Shown piece by piece: positions 58,817-64,000 of a stretch of DNA of 64,000 nucleotides. The DNA comes from Oscillospiraceae bacterium. GTDB lineage: Bacteria; Bacillota; Clostridia; Oscillospirales; Ruminococcaceae. The DNA is taken from the NCBI GenBank assembly GCA_022800935.1, contig JAAWRH010000019.1:1-64000 (forward strand), in the 5' to 3' direction. The notes under the pieces were generated by a model, which was given only the letters and a program-made list of their open reading frames with translations, was not told the DNA's origin and searched no databases. The position numbers and the translations under genes are program-made. Every line of letters begins with the position of its first letter. The first letter of the stretch is position 1.

Positions 58817-60028
58817 ATGAGGATTGCATTATTTACTGAAACCTATCCTCCCCAGATCAACGGGGTGGCTACACATGTCAAAAGCTTAAAGGACGGCCTG
58901 GAGCAGCTTGGACACCAGGTCCTGATTGTAACTGCGGATATCAACACCCGCCGCCACTATCTCAAGGACAACATCCTCCACTGCCCGGCCCTGGAGATGA
59001 AACGGCTGTACGGCTATGGCCTCTCCTCCCCTGTGGATATCCGGCGGCTGAGGATCATTCAGAACTTCCAGCCGGATGTCATCCACATCCACAACGAATT
59101 CAGCATCGGCCTGTTTGGGGTTGCCGCGGCGCGGATTTTAAAGCTCCCCCTGGTCTATACCCTGCACACCATGTATGACGATTATATCTATTATGTGGCT
59201 CCCCGCCCGTTTGTGCGGGTGACCAAGAGATTCTCTCACCGGTACATCAAGTTTTTTGCCGAGCAGGCGGACTGCATCACAGGTCCGTCGAAAAAGTGCG
59301 ACGAGTATCTGAAGGCTGCCGGGGTGGAGGCAGGAAAAGAGGTCCATGTCATTCCCAATCCGGTGGAGCTGGACGATTTTTCACCGCAGAGGGTCTCTGA
59401 GGAAGAGAAAAAGGCTTTCCGTGCGAAATACAGCCTGCCGGAGGACGCCCTGATTGCCTGCTTTGTCGGCCGTCTGGGCCGGGAAAAGAGCGTGGACGTG
59501 CTGCTGCGGTACTGGGCTGAGGCCATCCACCCGGAGGACAATATGCGCCTGGTGGTCATTGGAGACGGCCCCGTCAAGGCGGAACTGGAGGAACAGGCAA
59601 AGGAACTGGGCCTCAGCGATGCGGTGATCTTTACCGGCAAGGTAGAGCACAGCGCCCTCCCGCCCTATCTGGCGGGCTGCAATATCTACGCCACCGCCTC
59701 CCTGTCGGATACCAACTCCATCTCCATGAAGGAGGGCATGGCCGCCGGTCTGCCGGTGCTCCAGCTCTATGACGAGCTCAACGCGGACCAGATTGTCGAT
59801 GGGGTAAACGGCTTTGTCTTCCGCGATGCGGAGGAATTCGCCGGCAAGCTCCGTAAATTCCGGGATATGGACCGGCAGCAGCGGGAAACCCTGTGCGGCT
59901 CGGTGATGGAATCGGTCAGCCGCTACAGCGCGGCAAACCTGGGCCGCAACCTGATATCGGTATACGAAAAGGCCATTGTCACCCACAGTGAACGGGAGCC
60001 GGTGTTTGCCAGGCTGAATATACGATAA
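58817..60028 (+). CDS. Glycosyltransferase family 4 (diglucosyl-DAG-type)
   Basis: 403 aa. GT-B fold: N-terminal MRIALFTETYPPQINGVATH, HIHNEFSIGLFGVAAARI, GPSKKCDEYL, C-terminal GRLGREKSVDVLL, VVIGDGPVKAEL and the donor-binding SISMKEGMAAGLPVL. Closest recall is processive lipid glycosyltransferases and mannosyl/glucosyl DAG enzymes. ATG 58817 behind GGAGGG. The long leader may be regulated. Confidence 0.85.
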   Translation: MRIALFTETYPPQINGVATHVKSLKDGLEQLGHQVLIVTADINTRRHYLKDNILHCPALEMKRLYGYGLSSPVDIRRLRIIQNFQPDVIHIHNEFSIGLFGVAAARILKLPLVYTLHTMYDDYIYYVAPRPFVRVTKRFSHRYIKFFAEQADCITGPSKKCDEYLKAAGVEAGKEVHVIPNPVELDDFSPQRVSEEEKKAFRAKYSLPEDALIACFVGRLGREKSVDVLLRYWAEAIHPEDNMRLVVIGDGPVKAELEEQAKELGLSDAVIFTGKVEHSALPPYLAGCNIYATASLSDTNSISMKEGMAAGLPVLQLYDELNADQIVDGVNGFVFRDAEEFAGKLRKFRDMDRQQRETLCGSVMESVSRYSAANLGRNLISVYEKAIVTHSEREPVFARLNIR

Positions 60029-60036
60029 AAGAATCC

Positions 60037-60065
60037 TTTACAAGCCGCATCTGGTATGTTAAACT
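60037..60065 (+). promoter_or_regulatory. Promoter of the noncoding RNA
   Basis: TTTACA (60037-60042), 17-bp spacer ending TGT, TAAACT (60060-60065), just after the GT4 stop. Confidence 0.7.
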
Positions 60066-60071
60066 GTAGAT

Positions 60072-60238
60072 GCACAAAAGGGTTATTTGAGGTGGAAGAT
60101 TTCGTCCCCGTCCACACGCCGATGGCTTGACAGGGCCACAAGGTCCGAAAAATTTCAGTTCAGCTCCGCTGAACTGGGAGAATGGGACGCCTGCCAAATA
60201 ACCGCTTGAGGGGCTGCGGAAACGCAGCCCCTTTTCCT
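60072..60238 (+). ncRNA. Structured noncoding RNA candidate
   Basis: Transcript of ~165 nt between the promoter and a perfect terminator hairpin (GGGGCTGCG-GAAA-CGCAGCCCC + TTTT, 60210-60235). Ends pair: GGTTATTTG (60081-60089) with CAAATAACC (60195-60203), extended by AGGTG (60090-60094) with CGCCT (60188-60192). Inside are a GGGCC-ACAA-GGTCC hairpin (60133-60146) and a 9-bp CAGTTCAGC/GCTGAACTG hairpin (60156-60176). No ORF. The size and closing stem recall 6S RNA, but the two inner hairpins do not fit a rod shape; no SRP, tmRNA or RNase P motif is visible. Confidence 0.65.
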
Positions 60239-60255
60239 TGCCAATGACCAAACAC

Positions 60256-60293
60256 CGGAAACGCCGGATGAAATACCTCATCCGGCGTTTCCG
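60256..60293. terminator. Strong convergent hairpin after the XRE gene
   Basis: Perfect 16-bp stem (arms 60256-60271, 60278-60293) with a 6-nt loop between the ncRNA and the convergent XRE gene. No T-run on either side. Confidence 0.5.
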
Positions 60294-60324
60294 AACACCC
60301 AAATATGCCGGGGAACCGCCTGCC

Positions 60325-60603
60325 TTAGCCGGGGCCCGTCCGGTCCGCAGGCAAATCCTCCTCCAAAAGCTGTGAAACATCTACCGAGAAAACGCTGGCA
60401 AACGCCGACAGTTCAATATCCGTGACAAAACGTTTTCCGCTTTCAATGCGCTGGATTGCGTTTTTGTCCAGATCAAGTCCGGTTATCTGCAGCATATCAG
60501 CCAGCGCCCGTTGGGAGACACGGGGAACCATACGCCTGCGCAGCTCATAAATCCTTCGGCCGCAAAGGTTGTTGCGGCCATTTTTTGCCCGATTGGTAAA
60601 CAT
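60325..60603 (-). CDS. XRE-family helix-turn-helix regulator
   Basis: 92 aa. HTH: CGRRIYELRRRMVPRVSQRA, LADMLQITGLDLDKNAIQRI, ESGKRFVTDIELSAFASVF, SVDVSQLLEE. The wording (ITG-x-DLDKNAIQRIESGKR) is typical of a common Clostridia cro/cI family. ATG 60603 behind AAAGGCGG. Target unknown. Confidence 0.82.
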   Translation of the reverse strand: MFTNRAKNGRNNLCGRRIYELRRRMVPRVSQRALADMLQITGLDLDKNAIQRIESGKRFVTDIELSAFASVFSVDVSQLLEEDLPADRTGPG

Positions 60604-60636
60604 CCTTTCAACGCCGCCTTTCTTTATTTCGGACAT

Positions 60637-61309
60637 GCGTAATCAATCTGATACGGCCATGATAAAAGCTGTTCCGGTCTATGGATAAGCCTTGTCCGCT
60701 TTTATCCTTTCCACCATCGCCTGCGCCATCCTATAAAAGAGCGCAGCGGATAATAAAAATGGCTATCCCCCCGGCCGCAGTGCAAAGTACGGTACAGAAA
60801 AGGACAGCGGCCCCTGAACCAGACCCCTTGTTTTCTGTTCCCGCTTTGTGGCAGCCAGCAAACAGCCGCTTTTATTCTCCGTTACATACGAAAGGATAAT
60901 CGGACCGCGCCCAAGTTATCCGGACGCACCCTTACCCGGCAGACAATAGCCGACGCTCCTGGGACCCCGTCTCCCACATCCGGTCAGGCGCCTTGTTCCG
61001 CCGTTTTCCTCTGAAAGGGTCTTTAAAAGAATTTCACATTCTGGCCGGCACCCTTTTCGCCCTCATCTGCCATGGTGCAAAACCTTCTGTATCAAAACCC
61101 TCTAATGTCATTATATGGATTTTTTCCCGCTCTGTGACATTCACTTTATGCCGTGAACAAAAAATTGCATAAACTTTAGAAAAACATCTCCAACAGCATG
61201 AATTTATATAAAAAAATCAAACAAAAGTTGAAAAAAACTAGAAAGCTGTTTCTACGCCGCCGGAACAGATGCATCCCCCCGCCGCATTTTTCAGCGGGCC
61301 AGCGCCGCC
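60637..61309. other. Gene-free 670-bp stretch with possible RNA
   Basis: No convincing coding region on either strand. On the minus strand a promoter-like GTCACA (61138-61133), 17-bp spacer, TATAAT (61115-61110) precedes ~210 nt of G+C-rich, foldable sequence (for example TGGGA/TCCCA near 60960 and GGTGCC/GGCGCC near 60998-61050) ending in GGATAA/TTATCC + TTTCG (60892-60919). Could be a second unassigned RNA or degraded sequence. Confidence 0.35.
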
Positions 61310-61864
61310 TTAGGAATGGCTCTCTGCCGAATAATAAGCGGCGATTCTTTTGAAGATTTGCAGCAGCCGGGCGCAGTCCTCGTCCCCCAGCCACTGTAGC
61401 ATATCCGAAAGGCGCTCCTCATTTTTCTTCTGAAAGTATTCCGCCATCTCCCAGCCCTTTTCGGTGGGATACACCTGCACTACCCTGCGGTCCTCGCAGG
61501 TACGGCGTCTTTCCAGCAGGCCATGCCCCTCCAGCGCGTCCAGAAGCGGCGTAATGGTGGAGGGGGCAAGGTCCAGGGCGTCGCTGATCTGGGAGGTTCG
61601 TATTCCCTGCCCTCGGGCATTTTCCGCTCCGCACTGCTCAATACAGCAGCCGCAGATAGCTATCAGCGCGCTCTGCTCGCTGTGCCGCAGTCTGGATGCC
61701 CTCTCCGGCTCTCTCTGTCCCTTCTGCATATCCTGCTTGACGCTGCGCAGGACGCCCAGCATCATGCTGGACAGCTCTCCCACATATTCCGCTGTCTTCT
61801 TTGCGCCTGCCTCCTGTACCCTGTCCGGGTTGTCTCCTGCGGCCCTCTGCTGTCCCCTCTGCAT
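61310..61864 (-). CDS. MarR-family transcriptional regulator
   Basis: 184 aa. Winged HTH: RTSQISDALDLAPSTITPLL, DALEGHGLLERRRTCEDRRV (D-x-R wing), VQVYPTEKGWEMAEYF. A ~25-residue N-terminal extension precedes the helix 1 region. GGGGAG before the ATG. Divergent from the radical SAM gene; the regulated target may be that gene. Confidence 0.85.
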   Translation of the reverse strand: MQRGQQRAAGDNPDRVQEAGAKKTAEYVGELSSMMLGVLRSVKQDMQKGQREPERASRLRHSEQSALIAICGCCIEQCGAENARGQGIRTSQISDALDLAPSTITPLLDALEGHGLLERRRTCEDRRVVQVYPTEKGWEMAEYFQKKNEERLSDMLQWLGDEDCARLLQIFKRIAAYYSAESHS

Positions 61865-61947
61865 CTTTCTTATTCTCCCCTCTCCGTTTTTGGAAAAATC
61901 ATCGCAGCACGCAGCACTGCTGTCAGCTGTCAGCTGTTATTAATCTT

Positions 61948-61976
61948 ATTATAACGGATTTTCCGGACGAATTCAA
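61948..61976 (-). promoter_or_regulatory. Promoter of the MarR gene
   Basis: Minus strand TTGAAT (61976-61971), 17-bp spacer, TATAAT (61953-61948). Confidence 0.75.
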
Positions 61977-62013
61977 CGGATAAATGTGACCGGATGTGGC
62001 AAAAGCATGAACA

Positions 62014-62042
62014 TTGCTTTTTTTCTCCAAAAAGTGTATGAT
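62014..62042 (+). promoter_or_regulatory. Promoter of the radical SAM gene
   Basis: TTGCTT (62014-62019), 17-bp spacer, TATGAT (62037-62042), about 40 bp from the divergent MarR promoter. Confidence 0.65.
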
Positions 62043-62077
62043 GATTACATCATCTTTCAGGTCAGGAGCGTATCACT

Positions 62078-63910
62078 ATGAACCTTCTTCTCATCGCACT
62101 CAATTCCCAGTTCATTCACACCAACCCTGCCGTCCGCATCCTCCGCCAAAGCCTCCTGCGCCGCTGGCCCTCCGATACGGATTCCATCCAAACCGCCGAG
62201 TTTACCGTCAACCAACAGGACGGCGATATCCTTGCCGCCCTCTACCGCCTCCACCCGAAAGCCCTGGGCTTTTCCTGCTACCTCTGGAATATCGCCGCTG
62301 TCCGCCGCCTCTGCGCTGAGTACCGCAAAATTGACCCCTCCGCCGTCATCTTCCTCGGCGGCCCGGAGGTCTCCTATGACCCGCAGGCGGAGCTTGAACG
62401 TCTTCCCTCCGCCGATTTCATCCTCTGCGGGGAGGGCGAATACACCCTCCAGGAGGTCTATCCCCTCCTGCCCCGCTGGAGAACCCTGCCCCGCTGGAGA
62501 ACCCTGCCCCGTCAGTCCACCGCCGCCCCTGAGCTCTCCCGGATTCCCGGTATTGTCTACCGGGAAGGAGATAAAATCCGCGCCAATCCCTCCGCTCCGC
62601 CCGTCCGGATGGAGGACGTCCCCTTCCCCTATTCGGAGGAGGAACTGAAAAGCGGGCGCATTCTCTACTATGAGACCATCCGGGGCTGCCCCTTCCGGTG
62701 CCAATACTGCCTCAGCTCGGCGGAAAAGGGGGTACGCTTTCGTCCCCTGTCCCAGGTGTTCCAGGACCTTGACCGGTTTTTAAAGGCATGCGTGGGCCAG
62801 GTCAAGCTGGTGGACCGGACCTTCAACTGCTCCAAGGACCACGCCATGGCAATCTGGCGGTATCTGGCGGAGCACGACAACGGCGTCACCAACTTCCACT
62901 TTGAGCTGGCGGCGGAGCTCTTGGACGAGGAGGTGCTCTCCTTTCTCTCCACCGTCCGGCCCGGTCTGTTCCAGTTTGAAATCGGCGTTCAGTCCGCTAA
63001 CCCAGAAACTCTGAAGGCCATCCAGCGTCCGGCGGACCTGTCCCGGCTGAGGGAGACGGTGCTGCGCATCCATGAGGGAAGAAATATCCACCAACACCTG
63101 GACCTCATCGCGGGTCTCCCCTTTGAGGGCTTCTCCTCCTTTGCGGACAGCTTCAACCAGGTTTACAGCATGAAGCCCCAGCAGCTCCAGCTGGGCTTTC
63201 TCAAGCTGCTGAAGGGCACCGGTCTAAAAAGGGACGCAGAGGAGTACGGCATCGTCTGCCGGGACACCGCACCCTATGAGGTGCTGAAAACCCACTGGCT
63301 CTCCTACGGGGAGCTTTTGGAACTCAAGGATATTGAGGCTATGGTGGAAACCTATTACAACAGCGGGCGCTTCCAAAGGAGCGTCGCGGAGCTGGAGGGG
63401 CGGTTTTCCTCTCCCTTCGCCTTTTACCAAAGTCTGGCGGAATATTGGAGGGAAACGGGAGCCTTTGACCGGAACCACCGCAACGAACAGGTGTATGAGC
63501 TTCTCTGGCTTTTTTTCCGGGACGCGCTGCGTCCGGGACCCGGCGAGCTGGAGGGCTTCAAATGGCTGCTCCTCCACGACCTGTGCCTGCACCAGAAGCC
63601 CCGGCGGACAGAGGAGAACATCGCGGTAAGCCTTTACCGGGAATACCGGGAAAGGGTTACTGCATTTTATCACACACCGGAGAACATCCAGGCATATCTC
63701 CCCGGCTATCGGGGAATGGACCCTCACCAGACGGCGCGTATCACCCATATGGAGGTATACCCCTTCGATCCCCGCCGGGGAATTCCCGCCTCTTTTGCCG
63801 GAAAAAAAGCCGCCGGTATGGTGCTTTACGACTACCAGAACCGCCAATGGAACGGAATGGCGGCCAACTTCTGGATTCCCTTTGAGGATAAAGCCGTCGG
63901 ACTTACATGA
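62078..63910 (+). CDS. B12-binding-domain radical SAM protein (DUF4080-type)
   Basis: 610 aa. B12-binding-like N terminus (LLLIALNSQFIHTNPAVRIL, LGFSCYLWNI, FLGGPEVSYD, CGEGEYTLQEV), radical SAM cluster GCPFRCQYC (Cys204, 208, 211), then a ~200-residue C-terminal part (LKDIEAMVETYYNSGRF, LLLHDLCLHQKPRRTEENI) matching the DUF4080 group. Reaction unknown. An 18-bp tandem duplication (LPRWRT twice, residues 131-142) lies in the linker between domains. Confidence 0.88.
   Translation: MNLLLIALNSQFIHTNPAVRILRQSLLRRWPSDTDSIQTAEFTVNQQDGDILAALYRLHPKALGFSCYLWNIAAVRRLCAEYRKIDPSAVIFLGGPEVSYDPQAELERLPSADFILCGEGEYTLQEVYPLLPRWRTLPRWRTLPRQSTAAPELSRIPGIVYREGDKIRANPSAPPVRMEDVPFPYSEEELKSGRILYYETIRGCPFRCQYCLSSAEKGVRFRPLSQVFQDLDRFLKACVGQVKLVDRTFNCSKDHAMAIWRYLAEHDNGVTNFHFELAAELLDEEVLSFLSTVRPGLFQFEIGVQSANPETLKAIQRPADLSRLRETVLRIHEGRNIHQHLDLIAGLPFEGFSSFADSFNQVYSMKPQQLQLGFLKLLKGTGLKRDAEEYGIVCRDTAPYEVLKTHWLSYGELLELKDIEAMVETYYNSGRFQRSVAELEGRFSSPFAFYQSLAEYWRETGAFDRNHRNEQVYELLWLFFRDALRPGPGELEGFKWLLLHDLCLHQKPRRTEENIAVSLYREYRERVTAFYHTPENIQAYLPGYRGMDPHQTARITHMEVYPFDPRRGIPASFAGKKAAGMVLYDYQNRQWNGMAANFWIPFEDKAVGLT
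62468..62503 (+). repeat. 18-bp in-frame tandem duplication
   Basis: Two identical copies of CTGCCCCGCTGGAGAACC followed by a partial third, encoding LPRWRT-LPRWRT-LPR in the interdomain linker of the radical SAM gene. Confidence 0.9.
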
Positions 63911-63958
63911 ATTTCTTTTGAATCTTTTATAAAATCTTAGAATCTTTCACAATAAAGA

Positions 63959-63987
63959 TTGACAAACGCCGGATAAATCTATAAAAT
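63959..63987 (+). promoter_or_regulatory. Promoter at the right edge
   Basis: Consensus TTGACA (63959-63964), 17-bp spacer, TAAAAT (63982-63987), for a gene beyond the window. An AATCTTT-CACAAT-AAAGATT inverted repeat (63941-63960) abuts the -35. Confidence 0.7.
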
Positions 63988-64000
63988 AATTTTGTAAGAA

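Noticed and set aside
60072-60238. SRP RNA (scRNA) identity for the RNA candidate
   Set aside because: The conserved SRP loop (GGTCAGGTCCGGAAGGAAG-type) is absent.
60734-60871. 46-codon minus-strand frame with a membrane-helix-like stretch (AAVLFCTVLCTAAGG...)
   Set aside because: No ATG, GTG or TTG start and no ribosome site; kept only as a curiosity of the gene-free region.
60681-60899. 72-codon plus-strand ORF in the gene-free region
   Set aside because: No ribosome site, low-complexity Pro/Ser composition, no resemblance to known proteins.
1-64000. CRISPR arrays, insertion sequences, prophage
   Set aside because: No regularly spaced repeats, transposase or phage structural genes found on either strand.

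Overview
The window reads as a contiguous piece of chromosome from a G+C-rich, endospore-forming Firmicute, most likely a Clostridia/Oscillospiraceae gut anaerobe of the Flavonifractor-Lawsonibacter kind. That placement is inference. It rests on the sporulation genes (yabP, yabQ, a SpoIVFA/SpoIVFB-like pair, ytaF), strong AGGAGG ribosome sites, vegetative promoters with 17-bp spacers, an anaerobic HemZ, a DUF5711 protein and the classical rpsB-tsf-pyrH-frr-uppS-cdsA-dxr-rseP-ispG order. I see no insertion sequence, prophage or CRISPR array.

Layout. 1-7956 (minus): ribosomal protein S2, EF-Ts, UMP kinase, ribosome recycling factor, then undecaprenyl-PP synthase, CDP-DAG synthase, Dxr, RseP and the start of IspG, linking translation, isoprenoid and envelope lipid synthesis. 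8010-21452 (minus): a ClpE-type unfoldase, a CvpA-like and a DUF5711 protein, TruA, an acetyltransferase, the ECF transporter core (EcfA1-EcfA2-EcfT), a methyltransferase, GlmM and RuvCAB. 21544-23838 (plus): tRNA-Val(GAC), then an accessory patch of an unknown 77-residue protein, two Uma2-family nucleases and a Nif11-like small protein. 23843-26300 (plus): a GltD-type oxidoreductase and class II fructose-bisphosphate aldolase. 26292-32673 (minus): SpoIVFB/SpoIVFA-like pair, CAP-domain lipoprotein, CCA-adding enzyme, two small Cys-rich proteins and asparaginase. 32828-34768 (minus): a four-gene ArsR-DUF2087 operon with a perfect 10-2-10 inverted repeat beside its promoter.

34858-42966: the hibernation factor HPF, divergent from a conserved unknown; an amidohydrolase; the yabP-yabQ-divIC-yabR cluster; an AraC-type HTH gene overlapping a clpP paralogue; an M20 peptidase and a helix-turn-helix protein. 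43002-47613: an AraC/cupin regulator divergent from a complete sugar ABC importer lacking its ATPase. 47717-57825: RluA-type pseudouridine synthase, a zinc-ribbon coiled-coil protein, and the recJ-relA-dtd-MBL-hemZ-udk operon. 57948-64000: YtaF, a GT4 glycosyltransferase, a promoter-and-terminator-bounded noncoding RNA candidate, an XRE-type regulator, a 670-bp gene-free stretch, a MarR regulator and a B12-binding radical SAM protein.

Most genes are housekeeping. The least explained parts are the structured RNA candidate at 60072-60238, the Uma2/Nif11-like patch next to the tRNA gene (with the remnant of a second Nif11-like gene), the AraC-ClpP overlap, and the ArsR-DUF2087 operon with its palindrome and neighbouring small ORF. 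All calls come from reading the sequence; no database search was run.
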